Origin: Porticoccaceae bacterium
GTDB lineage: Bacteria; Pseudomonadota; Gammaproteobacteria; Pseudomonadales; Porticoccaceae
NCBI GenBank assembly: GCA_024959305.1
Contig: JANXGQ010000018.1
Location: forward strand, 19,320-83,319
Direction of reading: 5' to 3'
DNA: 64,000 bases
The notes below the pieces were generated by a model that was not told where the DNA came from, searched no databases, and saw only the letters and a list, made by a program, of their open reading frames with translations. How positions within the stretch are numbered: the first letter of the stretch is position 1; each line of letters starts with the position of its first letter. The position numbers and the translations under genes are program-made. This document shows positions 55,549 to 64,000 of this stretch, in pieces.

Positions 55549-56814
55549 TTACCTTTTGTTTTTATTTAAGCCAAATAATTCATGGGTGACGCTAATGGCA
55601 TCATCGCGACCCTCTTCGCCCGCCTGTTTTAGTTTAGTGGTCGGTTTGTGCAACAGCTTATTGGTCAGATTGCGCGCCAAGGTATTGATAACCTCGGCAG
55701 AATCCTGACCGCGCGCAAGCGCGCTGAGCGCCTTCTCAACCTCAGTATCCCGAATAGTTTCCACGCTATCTCGGAATGCTCGTATAGTATCAACCACAGC
55801 CAGTTCACGCTGTTTGGAAGACCAGTTTTCCACCTCTTCGTCAACAATATCCCGAGCCAAATCAGCGGCACTCTGGCGCGCCCTGATATTATCTTGAATA
55901 ACTTCCTCAAGATCATCGACAGTGTATAGATAAACATCATCCAGCTCTTCCACCTGCGGCTCAATATCCCGCGGCACTGCCACATCAACCATAAAAATAG
56001 GTTTGTGCAGGCGCTTTTTAAGCGCCGCTTCAACCGCGCCCTTGCCCAATATAGGCAACTGACTAGCGGTTGACGAAATAACAATATCAGCCCTGTGCAG
56101 ATAATCTGGTATATCAGACAACAAAATAGCTTCAGCGGAAAAATCTTCTACCAACTCCTGAGCGCGCTCCAAGGTGCGATTAGCTACCGTGATCCGCCCA
56201 ATCTGTTTTTCTAGCAGATGTCTTGCCGCTAACTCTATGGTTTCACCCGCGCCAATTAGCAACACATGTGCACTCTTGAGATCTGTGAAAATCTGTTCCG
56301 CCAAACTCACTGAAGCATAGGCCACAGAGACCGGACTCTTGCCGATAGCTGTCTCGGAGCGCACCCGTTTCGCCACCGCAAAAGCTCGTTGAAACGCCAT
56401 ATTTAAGTACGCATCAACGGTTGCCGCCTTTTGGGCTACCGAATAGGCAGATTTAATCTGACCAAAAATTTGCGGCTCACCAACCACCAGTGAATCCAAT
56501 CCGCTGGCAACACAGATCATATGGCGAATGGCCTCGTTATTGCGGTGACAGTAATAACAGTGTTGCAAGGCTTCAACACCTAGGTTTTTATTAGCTGCCA
56601 GCCAAGCCAGTAACTGCGCGTCGGGGAGGTCTCCAACCGCATAAATTTCAGTTCTATTGCAGGTGGACAGCAGTGCTATTTCAGAGACACCGAGCTCGCT
56701 CAGCGCTGCCTGTAAAGTCTCAACCACTGTCTCAGGGGCAAAGGAAACCTGGCCGCGGAGATCTACCGAAGCGGATTTATGGTTAATGCCAAATGCCATG
56801 ATATCCATAGCCAT
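55549..56814 (-). CDS. hemA: Glutamyl-tRNA reductase
   Basis: HemA reduces glutamyl-tRNA to glutamate-1-semialdehyde, the first step to heme. FGINHKSASVDLRGQ, STCNRTEIYA (catalytic Cys about residue 52), VVGEPQIFGQIK, GAGETIELAARHL and VAVPRDIEP are family blocks. 421 residues from ATG 56814; Met codons at residues 3 and 6 are alternatives, the latter matching relatives best. Drives the hemA-prfA-prmC operon. Its leader contains tandem 8-nt repeats. Confidence 0.97.
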   Translation of the reverse strand: MAMDIMAFGINHKSASVDLRGQVSFAPETVVETLQAALSELGVSEIALLSTCNRTEIYAVGDLPDAQLLAWLAANKNLGVEALQHCYYCHRNNEAIRHMICVASGLDSLVVGEPQIFGQIKSAYSVAQKAATVDAYLNMAFQRAFAVAKRVRSETAIGKSPVSVAYASVSLAEQIFTDLKSAHVLLIGAGETIELAARHLLEKQIGRITVANRTLERAQELVEDFSAEAILLSDIPDYLHRADIVISSTASQLPILGKGAVEAALKKRLHKPIFMVDVAVPRDIEPQVEELDDVYLYTVDDLEEVIQDNIRARQSAADLARDIVDEEVENWSSKQRELAVVDTIRAFRDSVETIRDTEVEKALSALARGQDSAEVINTLARNLTNKLLHKPTTKLKQAGEEGRDDAISVTHELFGLNKNKR

Positions 56815-56842
56815 CAGTCTCTATCCGTAGCTTTCAAGTTTA

Positions 56843-56870
56843 CAGGTTTCCAGGTTTCCAATGGAAAACC
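56843..56870. repeat. Tandem octamer and hairpin in the hemA leader
   Basis: CAGGTTTC occurs twice in tandem (56843-56858); GGTTTCC (56853-56859) can pair with GGAAAACC (56863-56870) with one extra A. It lies 29-56 nt upstream of the hemA start in the 222-nt divergent gap; no other recognisable element was seen there. Confidence 0.4.
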
Positions 56871-57036
56871 AACAAAATTTGACGCACCGCCAAATTATTT
56901 GAGTCAGAGCCCTGCCGAACCGACAATTTTACACTAGAGTTGCGATTAAGAGGAGGATTGCTACTCATCATTTGCAAAACCTTCAAACTAATAAGACAGC
57001 ATTGGTCTTAACTGGTAATATCATAAAAATACGCCT

Positions 57037-58800
57037 ATGAAGACATTTCAACAACTCACCGCATCAATCGCAATCTTGCTTATATCTGCCTGTAGCGGAA
57101 TAGCGCCGCTATCCGACCCTCAGCCAGTGCCAGACACAATCACCGCCGCCGAGGATAAATCCACCCCCGCGGCCTCTGCAATCACCCTAAAACCCCTATC
57201 AAGCAATAGCCTGCATGAGCTATTGGTAGGGGAATTTGCGCTGTCTCGCAACCAATTTGAAATTGCACAGACTCAGTATTTAAAACAGGCTCGCGAAACC
57301 TTAGACCTAGAGGTTATCAAGCTAGCGGCAAAAATTGCCTCTTATAACCGCGACTATGAGGCTCTGGAGGAGCTGGCGCTGCTGTGGATTGAACTAGAAC
57401 CCGCCAACTCAATCCCCCGCGGCCTAGCACTCGAGGCTCTCGCCGCCCAAGGAGATGGGATGGGGGCATTAGAACATGCAAGTTGGCTCTACTCCCAAAA
57501 CCATCGACTGGACTCATTGATTGCAGTGACTTCAATCCATAGCAATCGGGATGATATTCAGAAACTTATTGCAGCCTTTGGGAAACTACAGCTAGATAAG
57601 GCCCAACAGCCCGCTGTACTACTCGCTTTAGCCATACTACATCAAGACCATGGCAATCTTATAAAAGCGCAACAAATGGTCGAGGAATTTTTATTAGTTA
57701 GGCCCATGAACCATCGTGGCATTCTATTGTTGAGTCAAATTTACCATCAACAGGAACTTACCACTGAATCACTTAAACTATTAGCCGCCGCTCTCGACAA
57801 GGCACCAGATAACTACAGGTTGCGGCGACAATACGCACGCTTTATGGCTCTGGTAGACAGATCGAAGGCCATCGAGCAATTCGAACTGCTTCGAAATCAG
57901 CAGCCAGATAATCAAAACACCAACTTTATGCTAGCTGTTCTGCTAATGAGTGAAGCTGAGGTAGAGAGAGCCTCTATGCTACTAACAGAGGCTTCAAGCG
58001 ACCCCAGCCTCTACACAGAAACCCAATACTATTTGGGCGCTATTGCCGATGAGGCCGGCAATATAGACCTCGCCATCGACTATTTTGGCAAGGTGCAATC
58101 TGGGCAAAACTACTTGATGGCCGCATCGAGGCGGGCAGCTCTGTTAGCCCAGCACAGAAGCCTAGCGTCCGCCCAAGAGTATTTTTATAGACTGCGCGCC
58201 GAAAACCCAGAGCATGCTATCGAGCTATTTACATTAGAATCAACTCTTTTGATTAAAATGAACCGGGGAGAATTGGCCTACAAACTTCTCAGTGACAGCC
58301 TGACAGAGTTTCCCAATAATACTAAACTGCTCTACGCAAGATCCATAGTCGCTGAACAACAGGATAATTACCCACAGACAGAGCGCGACCTGCGCAAACT
58401 GCTTGCACTGGATGCAGATAACGCCATTGCACTCAATGCCTTAGGCTACAGCATGCTAGTGCACACAGCTCAATATGAAGAGGCTTACAAACTTATCAAA
58501 CGCGCCTACCTTCTCAATCCGGGCGATCCCGCAACCATGGACAGCATGGGCTGGGTACTATTCCAAATGGGCCAACTTGAAGCTGCTTTAAAACATCTAC
58601 AAAAGGCCATGAAGATTATGCCCGATCCAGAAATTGCCGCTCATTTAGGCGAGGTAGAATGGTCGATGGGAAACCCTGATATCGCCATTCAAATCTGGCG
58701 ACAAGGTCTGCAACAGACTCCTGAACACCCAATAATTCTCGAGACCATTAAGCGGCTTGGAGTGACTGCAGATCTAGATACCCCCGGACAAGCATTATGA
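57037..58800 (+). CDS. TPR-repeat lipoprotein
   Basis: A 587-residue lipoprotein (signal ends ISAC, Cys 19) made almost wholly of TPR/Sel1-like helical pairs, clearest at the C-terminus (NALGYSMLVHTAQYEEAYKLIKRAYLLNPGDPATMDSMGWVLFQMGQLEAALKHL, given in part). Orthologues lie between hemA and lolB in Pseudomonas. Likely attached to the outer membrane by the Lol system, whose receptor LolB is encoded next door with a 4-nt overlap. The specific role is unknown; a protein-binding scaffold is the most that can be inferred. Confidence 0.85.
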   Translation: MKTFQQLTASIAILLISACSGIAPLSDPQPVPDTITAAEDKSTPAASAITLKPLSSNSLHELLVGEFALSRNQFEIAQTQYLKQARETLDLEVIKLAAKIASYNRDYEALEELALLWIELEPANSIPRGLALEALAAQGDGMGALEHASWLYSQNHRLDSLIAVTSIHSNRDDIQKLIAAFGKLQLDKAQQPAVLLALAILHQDHGNLIKAQQMVEEFLLVRPMNHRGILLLSQIYHQQELTTESLKLLAAALDKAPDNYRLRRQYARFMALVDRSKAIEQFELLRNQQPDNQNTNFMLAVLLMSEAEVERASMLLTEASSDPSLYTETQYYLGAIADEAGNIDLAIDYFGKVQSGQNYLMAASRRAALLAQHRSLASAQEYFYRLRAENPEHAIELFTLESTLLIKMNRGELAYKLLSDSLTEFPNNTKLLYARSIVAEQQDNYPQTERDLRKLLALDADNAIALNALGYSMLVHTAQYEEAYKLIKRAYLLNPGDPATMDSMGWVLFQMGQLEAALKHLQKAMKIMPDPEIAAHLGEVEWSMGNPDIAIQIWRQGLQQTPEHPIILETIKRLGVTADLDTPGQAL

Positions 58801-59390
58801 AATTAATACCTGTCCCGCTTATTATCCTTGTAATCAGCCTTCAGGGCTGTGTAACAACCGATCAAATACAGACTATCCACAACGGGCAGTTTAACGCTCG
58901 ACAGATAGCGGCCCTCAGTTCCTGGCAACTGAGCGGAAAACTAGGCTTAAGATCACCACAAAAAGCCAGCAGTGCCAATCTGCAATGGCATCAACAGCGC
59001 GAAGAATATGAACTCAGGTTAAGCGGCCCCTTTGGTGCTGGTATTGCAACGGTAAAAGGCAATGGCCGCCATATTAAAGTGCAACAGGGCGACAAAACAT
59101 ACACTGGCGTTTCAGAAATGCTGGGGCTACAGACAATTGGCGTGCCAATTCCAGTGGATGCAATGAGCTGGTGGGTCAGAGGGCTGCCATCGCCAAACTG
59201 CGAGGCAGCCGTCAATATGATCGCCACAGCCGAGGGTACACCCATCGGCTTTAAGCAAGCTGGCTGGCAACTCTCTTTCTCCCAGTTCCAGCGCACAGAT
59301 CAATACCTGTTGCCGAGAAAAGTGTCCGGCCGACTTGGGAACCTATCCTTTAAGCTGGTAATATCCGATTGGCGTTTCCCAAACAACTAG
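58797..59390 (+). CDS. lolB: Outer membrane lipoprotein receptor LolB
   Basis: LolB accepts lipoproteins from LolA and inserts them in the outer membrane. The signal ends in SLQGC (Cys 18). SSWQLSGKLGLRSPQKASSANLQW, LSGPFGAGIATVKG, VDAMSWWVRGLPSP and GWQLSFSQFQ are family features. 197 residues. ATGA overlap with the TPR gene; ispE starts 9 nt after. Confidence 0.94.
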   Translation: MKLIPVPLIILVISLQGCVTTDQIQTIHNGQFNARQIAALSSWQLSGKLGLRSPQKASSANLQWHQQREEYELRLSGPFGAGIATVKGNGRHIKVQQGDKTYTGVSEMLGLQTIGVPIPVDAMSWWVRGLPSPNCEAAVNMIATAEGTPIGFKQAGWQLSFSQFQRTDQYLLPRKVSGRLGNLSFKLVISDWRFPNN

Positions 59391-59399
59391 GTTGCCTCA

Positions 59400-60266
59400 A
59401 TGATCTCAGTAACCCTACCCTCGCCGGCTAAATTAAACCTGTTTCTGCATATCACAGGCCGTCGCAAAGATGGTTATCACGATCTGCAAACCGTATTTCA
59501 GTTGCTCGACTACGGCGACCAACTCACATTGACTGCAATTAAAAAGCCTCGGGTAACATTAACCACCCAGCTCGACGGCCTATTGCCGGAAGATAATCTT
59601 GTGGTACAGGCTGCAATGGCGCTCCAGAAAGCCACAAACTGTGACTGGGGCTGTGAAATTCAACTGCAAAAGAAACTGCCCATGGGCGCTGGTCTGGGCG
59701 GTGGCAGTAGCAATGCAGCCACAACTCTGGTGGGGCTAAACTTCTTGTGGCAATGTGGATTATCCCTAGATCAACTAAGCCTGATAGGGCGTCAACTAGG
59801 GGCCGATGTTCCGGTTTTTGTGCAGGGAAAGAGCGCCTTTGCCGAAGGTATTGGTGAACAGCTAACGCCAATGGCGCTATCAAAACCTTGGTATCTTGTG
59901 GTAACACCAAAAATTAGAGTATCCACCACAGAAATTTTTTCTCATAGTGAATTGACAAGGAACTCTCCAGCCATCAAAATACGCGCCCTCTCGGAGGAGC
60001 GACACAGAAACGATTGCCAATCTGTAGTCGAAGCATTGTATCCAGAAGTAAAACAGGTTTTGGTTTGGCTACAACGCTTCAAAAACCCTCTGATGACAGG
60101 GACTGGAGCCAGCGTATTTTGTCGTTTTGATACTGAAGTCGCGGCAAGGCAAGCCCAGACCGAAATACCGGAAAAATGGAATTCGTTTGTAGCGCGGGGA
60201 ACTAACCTCTCCTCACTGCACAAACAGTTGGAAAATTTTATAACTGGGGCGTGGCCAAGTGGTTAA
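59400..60266 (+). CDS. ispE: 4-diphosphocytidyl-2-C-methyl-D-erythritol kinase
   Basis: IspE is the GHMP kinase of the MEP isoprenoid pathway. PSPAKLNLFLHITGRRKDGYHDL with the catalytic Lys, and the ATP loop PMGAGLGGGSSNAATTL (about residues 96-112) and MTGTGASVF are seen. 288 residues. The last 22 nt, including the TAA, lie inside the tRNA-Gln gene; the final residues AWPSG are encoded by the tRNA acceptor stem and D arm. Confidence 0.96.
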   Translation: MISVTLPSPAKLNLFLHITGRRKDGYHDLQTVFQLLDYGDQLTLTAIKKPRVTLTTQLDGLLPEDNLVVQAAMALQKATNCDWGCEIQLQKKLPMGAGLGGGSSNAATTLVGLNFLWQCGLSLDQLSLIGRQLGADVPVFVQGKSAFAEGIGEQLTPMALSKPWYLVVTPKIRVSTTEIFSHSELTRNSPAIKIRALSEERHRNDCQSVVEALYPEVKQVLVWLQRFKNPLMTGTGASVFCRFDTEVAARQAQTEIPEKWNSFVARGTNLSSLHKQLENFITGAWPSG

Positions 60267-60320
60267 GGCATCGGGTTTTGATCCCGACATTCGGAGGTTC
60301 GAATCCTCCCGCCCCAGCCA
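60245..60320 (+). tRNA. tRNA-Gln (anticodon TTG)
   Basis: 76 nt including encoded CCA. Acceptor TGGGGCG pairs with CGCCCCA, anticodon stem TCGGG/CCCGA holds loop TTTTGAT with anticodon TTG, and the T arm contains GGTTCGAATCC. The 5' 22 nt overlap the end of ispE. Probably processed from an ispE-prs transcript. Confidence 0.97.
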
Positions 60321-60350
60321 TCTCTAACTTTAGAATACCAGGAAAAAGAT

Positions 60351-61292
60351 GTGGCTAGATTAATGCTTTTTACCGGAAATGCTAATCCGGAGCTCGCAAG
60401 TGAAGTTGCAGGTTCGCTCGGAATCCCGCTCAGCGACTCACTGGTGACAACTTTCTCCGATGGCGAGATCAATATTGAGATCCGCGACAATGTGCGCGGC
60501 CACGATGTATTTATCATCCAGCCCACCTGTGCACCAACCCATAGAAATTTAATGGAATTAGTGTTGATGATCGACGCCCTGCGTCGCTCTTCAGCTGAGC
60601 GTATCACGGCGGTAGTCCCCTATTTCGGCTATGCCCGACAGGATCGACGAGTGCGCTCCGTGCGCGTACCTATCAGCGCCAAAGTAGTTGCAGATATGCT
60701 ATCTAACGCCGGTGTAGACCGCGTGCTTACCGTAGATCTTCACGCCGAACAAATTCAGGGGTTCTTTAACTGCACCGTGGACAATATCTATGGCGCGCCT
60801 GTACTGCTAAATGATATTGAGCGTCAGAATTACAAAAAACTGCAAATTGTATCCCCAGATATCGGCGGCGTAGTACGTGCCCGTGCAGTGGCCAAGCAAC
60901 TCGGCTGTGACTTGGCGATTATCGACAAACGTCGTCCCTCGGCCAACGAAAGCGAAGTAATGAATCTTATTGGTGAAGTCGAAGGACGCACCTGTGTATT
61001 GGTGGATGATATTGTCGACACCGCTGGAACCCTCTGCAAAGCCGCCGAGGCACTCAAAAAACACGGTGCTGAAAAAGTTGTTGCCTATTCGACACACGCG
61101 GTTCTATCTGGAAAGGCCATAGATAATATCAAAAACTCCAAGCTGGATAAGCTGGTGGTAACCAACAGTATTCCGCTGAGTGAAGAAGCCAAAAAATGCG
61201 GAAAAATCCGCACGCTAACGCTGGGCAAGTTACTGGGTGAATCCGTACGTCGCCTCAGCAATGAAGAATCCATCAGCGCCATGTTTGTGTAA
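60351..61292 (+). CDS. prs: Ribose-phosphate pyrophosphokinase
   Basis: Prs makes PRPP from ribose-5-phosphate and ATP, feeding purines, pyrimidines, His, Trp and [50 protein letters not shown] and the PRPP loop [13 protein letters not shown] are present. 313 residues; ends in the usual [12 protein letters not shown] start with AGGA 7 nt upstream. Its product is used by purine and pyrimidine enzymes encoded elsewhere in the window. Confidence 0.98.
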   Translation: MARLMLFTGNANPELASEVAGSLGIPLSDSLVTTFSDGEINIEIRDNVRGHDVFIIQPTCAPTHRNLMELVLMIDALRRSSAERITAVVPYFGYARQDRRVRSVRVPISAKVVADMLSNAGVDRVLTVDLHAEQIQGFFNCTVDNIYGAPVLLNDIERQNYKKLQIVSPDIGGVVRARAVAKQLGCDLAIIDKRRPSANESEVMNLIGEVEGRTCVLVDDIVDTAGTLCKAAEALKKHGAEKVVAYSTHAVLSGKAIDNIKNSKLDKLVVTNSIPLSEEAKKCGKIRTLTLGKLLGESVRRLSNEESISAMFV

Positions 61293-61400
61293 TCAGGTGA
61301 TTGCACTAATTAGAAGCTGACAAAACCGCCCAATAAAGGGCAATTAACCCCCACTACAGGTCTGGTCGCGGTCTATAGTGGCATAACATTGGAGACTACT

Positions 61401-62072
61401 ATGTCTACTGATTTTACTTTAAATGCGAAAGGTCGCGAGGATACAGGGAAAGGTGCGAGCCGCCGCCTGCGTCGTCTGGCCGGAGAAATCCCCGCCATTG
61501 TATACGGTGGCAAAAAAGCACCAGCACAGATATCTCTTGTGCACAAAGATGTGATGAAAGCGCTGGAAAATGAAGCTTTCTACTCCCATATTGTCTCATT
61601 GAATGTGGATGGCAAATCTGAAGATGTGATTATTAAAGATATACAGCGTCATCCCGCCAAGCCCATCCTTCAGCATATGGATTTCTTTCGAGTCAGCAAA
61701 TCCACCAAGCTGCAGGTAAGAGCTCCGCTACACTTTATCAACGAAGAAGAGTGCGTTGGCGTTAAACTGAATGGCGGCCTAATTGCCCACAGCATGACGG
61801 AACTAGAAATCAGCTGCTTACCAAAAAATCTTCCAGAGTACTTGGAAGTGGATATGGCTGAGATTGATCTTGGACAAACCGTACATATCTCTGATATAAA
61901 ACTGCCCAAAGGTGTGGAAAGTGTTGCCCTCAGTCATGGTGCAGACCATGATCTACCTGTAGCTTCTGTCAACAAACCAAAAGCAATAGAAGTTGAGGAA
62001 GAGGTTGCAGAGGCAGCTGAAGACGCCACTGATGGCGCCGAGGACGGTGCAGAGGAAGCAAGCGAAGAGTAA
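61401..62072 (+). CDS. rplY: 50S ribosomal protein L25/general stress protein Ctc
   Basis: L25 binds 5S rRNA. GREDTGKGASRRLRR, IPAIVYGGKKAP and the two-domain (CTC-type) length of 223 residues show the long form with a C-terminal beta domain and an acidic Glu/Ala tail. ATG 61401 is used, with GGAG 6 nt upstream; an in-frame TTG at 61389 overlaps that site. It is between prs and pth as in most gammaproteobacteria. Confidence 0.96.
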   Translation: MSTDFTLNAKGREDTGKGASRRLRRLAGEIPAIVYGGKKAPAQISLVHKDVMKALENEAFYSHIVSLNVDGKSEDVIIKDIQRHPAKPILQHMDFFRVSKSTKLQVRAPLHFINEEECVGVKLNGGLIAHSMTELEISCLPKNLPEYLEVDMAEIDLGQTVHISDIKLPKGVESVALSHGADHDLPVASVNKPKAIEVEEEVAEAAEDATDGAEDGAEEASEE

Positions 62073-62102
62073 TCTTCTACCTTGCTAACCTAGGCTCCGA
62101 CA

Positions 62103-62684
62103 TTGGAAACGCCCGTAGATCTAATCATAGGGCTGGGAAACCCCGGCCCTAAGTACCAACGGACGCGCCACAATGCCGGAGCCGACTTGGTAAGGGAATT
62201 GGCCAGCTCATTCGACAGCCCTGTGATCTCCGAAAGCAAATTCTTTGGCGAAACCGCCAGAGTTTCGATCGCCGGTAGAAATGTTCGCCTACTGATCCCC
62301 AGCACCTTTATGAATCGCAGTGGTCAGGCGGTCGCAGCCATGGCCAAATTCTATCAAATCGCTCCAGAACGCATTCTTATTGTGCACGATGAACTGGATC
62401 TGGATCCCGGAACAGCTCGATTCAAAAAGGGTGGTGGCCACGGCGGCCACAACGGACTCCGCGATACCATCAACAGTCTTGGCAACAACAGCGACTTCGC
62501 CCGCCTACGCATAGGCATTGGCCACCCTGGGCAGGCCAATCAAGTGGCTGATTATGTGCTAAAAAAAGCCTCTAGCGCCGATCGGCAACTGATCGACCAG
62601 AGCATAGACAACGCCCTGCGTCACCTGCCACTGGCAGTCAATGGCCAATGGGAACAAGCAATGACCGCACTGCACTCCAGCTAA
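62103..62684 (+). CDS. pth: Peptidyl-tRNA hydrolase
   Basis: Pth frees peptides from peptidyl-tRNA that has dropped off ribosomes. IIGLGNPGPKYQRTRHNAG (catalytic His in RHNAG), STFMNRSGQAV, HDELDLDPG and KKGGGHGGHNGLRD are diagnostic. 193 residues. The start is TTG at 62103 (AGG 8 nt upstream); no ATG or GTG is available before the core fold. Confidence 0.96.
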   Translation: METPVDLIIGLGNPGPKYQRTRHNAGADLVRELASSFDSPVISESKFFGETARVSIAGRNVRLLIPSTFMNRSGQAVAAMAKFYQIAPERILIVHDELDLDPGTARFKKGGGHGGHNGLRDTINSLGNNSDFARLRIGIGHPGQANQVADYVLKKASSADRQLIDQSIDNALRHLPLAVNGQWEQAMTALHSS

Positions 62685-62711
62685 CAACAGTATTTATATA
62701 AGGACCAAAAC

Positions 62712-63803
62712 ATGGGTTTTAATTGTGGAATAGTTGGACTGCCCAATGTGGGTAAATCAACTCTATTTAATGCACTCACCAAAGCGGGTATAGGCGCGGA
62801 AAATTTTCCTTTCTGCACCATTGAGCCCAACACCGGCATAGTGCCCATTCCCGACCCCCGCCAAGACAAAATCTCGGCCATTGTGCAGCCAGAGCGAGTT
62901 ATTCCTACCAGTATGGAATTTGTGGATATTGCCGGACTGGTTGCCGGTGCCTCAAAAGGTGAAGGGCTGGGCAACCAATTTCTCGCCAATATCCGCGAAA
63001 CAGACGCTATAGCCCATGTGGTGCGCTGTTTTGATGATGAAAATGTTATCCATGTGGAGGGTGCAATAAATCCCCCAGAGGATATAGCTGTTATCAATAC
63101 CGAGCTGGCATTGGCCGATCTAGAGAGCGTCGAAAAAGCCCTGCTCAGAGCTGGCAAAGCCGCCAAGGGCGGCGACAAAGAAGCCAAAGCATTGCAGACA
63201 GTGCTGGAGAAGATTCTGCCTCATCTCAATGAAGCCAAGCCACTGCGCTCCTTTGAGCTAACCGACGATGAGCTCAAACTACTCAAACCATTAAGCCCGC
63301 TCACCCTAAAGCCAACCATGTATATTGCCAATGTCGATGAAGATGGGTTTGCAGACAATCCTTATCTGGATGCAGTGACCGCCATTGCCGAGCAGGAAGG
63401 TGCGATTGTAGTTCCTATATGCAATAAACTTGAAGCTGAAATCAGCGAACTGGAAGACGACGAAAAAATGGAATTCCTAGAAGAAATGGGCATGGATGAA
63501 CCCGGCTTAAACCGCGTGATTCGCGCTGGCTACTCACTGCTGGAATTACAGACCTACTTCACTGCGGGGGTCAAAGAAGTGCGCGCCTGGACTATTCCAG
63601 TTGGCGCAACTGCACCCAATGCCGCTGGCAAAATTCATACCGACTTTGAAAAAGGCTTTATTCGCGCAGAAATTGTCGCCTACCAAGACTATATTCAAGG
63701 CAATGGCGAACAGGGTGCAAAAGAAGCCGGCAAATGGCGACTGGAAGGCAAAGATTATATAGTCCAAGATGGCGATATCATCCACTTCCGCTTTAATGTC
63801 TGA
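62712..63803 (+). CDS. ychF: Redox-regulated ribosome-associated ATPase YchF (OLA1)
   Basis: YchF is an Obg-family P-loop protein that prefers [21 protein letters not shown] (P loop), [20 protein letters not shown] (switch II), the NVDEDG in place of the GTP-specific NKxD, and the C-terminal TGS domain ([14 protein letters not shown]...[11 protein letters not shown]) are seen. 363 residues. AAGGA 7 nt before the ATG. The gene end is followed by a new promoter for tRNA-Met. Confidence 0.97.
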   Translation: MGFNCGIVGLPNVGKSTLFNALTKAGIGAENFPFCTIEPNTGIVPIPDPRQDKISAIVQPERVIPTSMEFVDIAGLVAGASKGEGLGNQFLANIRETDAIAHVVRCFDDENVIHVEGAINPPEDIAVINTELALADLESVEKALLRAGKAAKGGDKEAKALQTVLEKILPHLNEAKPLRSFELTDDELKLLKPLSPLTLKPTMYIANVDEDGFADNPYLDAVTAIAEQEGAIVVPICNKLEAEISELEDDEKMEFLEEMGMDEPGLNRVIRAGYSLLELQTYFTAGVKEVRAWTIPVGATAPNAAGKIHTDFEKGFIRAEIVAYQDYIQGNGEQGAKEAGKWRLEGKDYIVQDGDIIHFRFNV

Positions 63804-63828
63804 TAACCTATTTCAGCGCCCTATTCCC

Positions 63829-63857
63829 TTGACAAATAGCCCCACTGTGGCGAAAAT
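63829..63857 (+). promoter_or_regulatory. Candidate stringent-type promoter for tRNA-Met
   Basis: A consensus TTGACA (63829-63834), 17-nt spacer, GAAAAT (63852-63857), then a GC-rich discriminator GCGCGCCCG typical of stable-RNA promoters repressed by ppGpp/DksA. It lies 57 nt before the tRNA. Confidence 0.6.
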
Positions 63858-63914
63858 GCGCGCCCGTTCCGAAGCTATATTCAAGCGCTTCTGGACGTCT
63901 ATCAATTTCTTTGT

Positions 63915-63991
63915 GGCTACGTAGCTCAGCTGGTTAGAGCACAGCATTCATAATGCTGGGGTCGGTGGTTCAAGTCCACCCGTAGCTACCA
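63915..63991 (+). tRNA. tRNA-Met (anticodon CAT), elongator type
   Basis: 77 nt with encoded CCA. Acceptor GGCTACG pairs with CGTAGCT, leaving a G1-U72 wobble where E. coli has G-C; the anticodon stem CAGCA/TGCTG encloses TTCATAA with anticodon CAT. The paired end excludes initiator tRNA (which has a 1-72 mismatch), and the body resembles E. coli elongator tRNA-Met rather than tRNA-Ile2. Confidence 0.93.
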
Positions 63992-64000
63992 TTTAAATCA

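Noticed and set aside
1..64000. CRISPR arrays, IS elements, prophage or integrative elements
   Set aside because: No regularly spaced repeats, transposase, integrase, phage or att-like duplications at the two tRNA genes were seen.

Overview
The window is 64 kb of chromosomal core genome from a free-living gammaproteobacterium. Gene order closely follows blocks known from Pseudomonas and relatives: dcd-apbC-metG-rnf; argG-pyrC-rnt; rplM-rpsI-petABC-sspAB; sfsA-dksA-gluQ-cbrAB-pcnB-folK-panB; fur-bamE-rnfH-ratA-smpB; prmC-prfA-hemA // TPR-lolB-ispE-tRNAGln-prs-rplY-pth-ychF. Moderate base composition, very compact spacing, sodium-linked functions (Rnf, an NSS transporter, an SSS-type sensor kinase) and absence of mobile DNA suggest a marine, somewhat streamlined lineage such as SAR92/Porticoccaceae or other Cellvibrionales. 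That placement is inference from synteny and protein resemblance; no search was run.

Layout. 1-2.9 kb: end of purM, purN, and two envelope proteins (DUF3108, DUF3014). 2.9-6.5 kb: dcd, apbC, metG. 6.6-12 kb: the complete rnfABCDGE ion pump. 12-21.8 kb: a PLP dehydratase, argG, pyrC, rnt, rsmI, lpoA, yraN, a divergent diaA-like gene, dolP, a thiolase. 21.8-28.6 kb: sspB, sspA, a fused cytochrome b-c1 gene, the Rieske gene, rpsI, rplM, zapE, zapG. 28.7-37.8 kb: a decayed comF, two serine acetyltransferase genes flanking epmA-efp-serB-(SMP protein)-dgkA, a cytoplasmic M15 peptidase, a small Rieske protein, sfsA. 38-47 kb: dksA, gluQ, cbrX, cbrA, a degenerate cbrB, a likely small RNA, pcnB, folK, panB. 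47-50.7 kb: fur, bamE, rnfH, ratA, NSS transporter, smpB. 50.8-64 kb: rhlB, MATE exporter, prmC, prfA, hemA, a TPR lipoprotein, lolB, ispE, tRNA-Gln, prs, rplY, pth, ychF, tRNA-Met.

Functional themes are respiration and sodium/electron coupling (Rnf, bc1), translation (MetG, L13, S9, EF-P with EpmA, RF1 with PrmC, SmpB, L25, Pth, YchF, tRNAs), outer membrane lipoproteins (LpoA, DolP, BamE, LolB), cysteine/serine synthesis, and C/N regulation by a CbrAB system.

The most unusual locus is 39.5-44.2 kb. The CbrA sensor looks intact, but the CbrB regulator has lost the Walker A lysine, the Walker B acidic pair and the whole sigma54-contacting GAFTGA loop, while keeping its receiver and DNA-binding domains. 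Directly downstream, where Pseudomonas carries the CrcZ RNA, lies a structured segment with a 5' hairpin, an A-rich AAN-repeat tract, a second hairpin and a terminator, and no sigma54 promoter was seen. This looks like a CbrAB/CrcZ-type circuit rewired away from sigma54. Other points of note: the b-c1 fusion with a possible internal start, a comF pseudogene, candidate ATA starts behind Shine-Dalgarno sequences, a dispersed palindromic repeat, divergent rsmI/lpoA starts sharing CATG, and an ispE stop codon inside tRNA-Gln. No CRISPR array, prophage, IS element or rRNA was seen.
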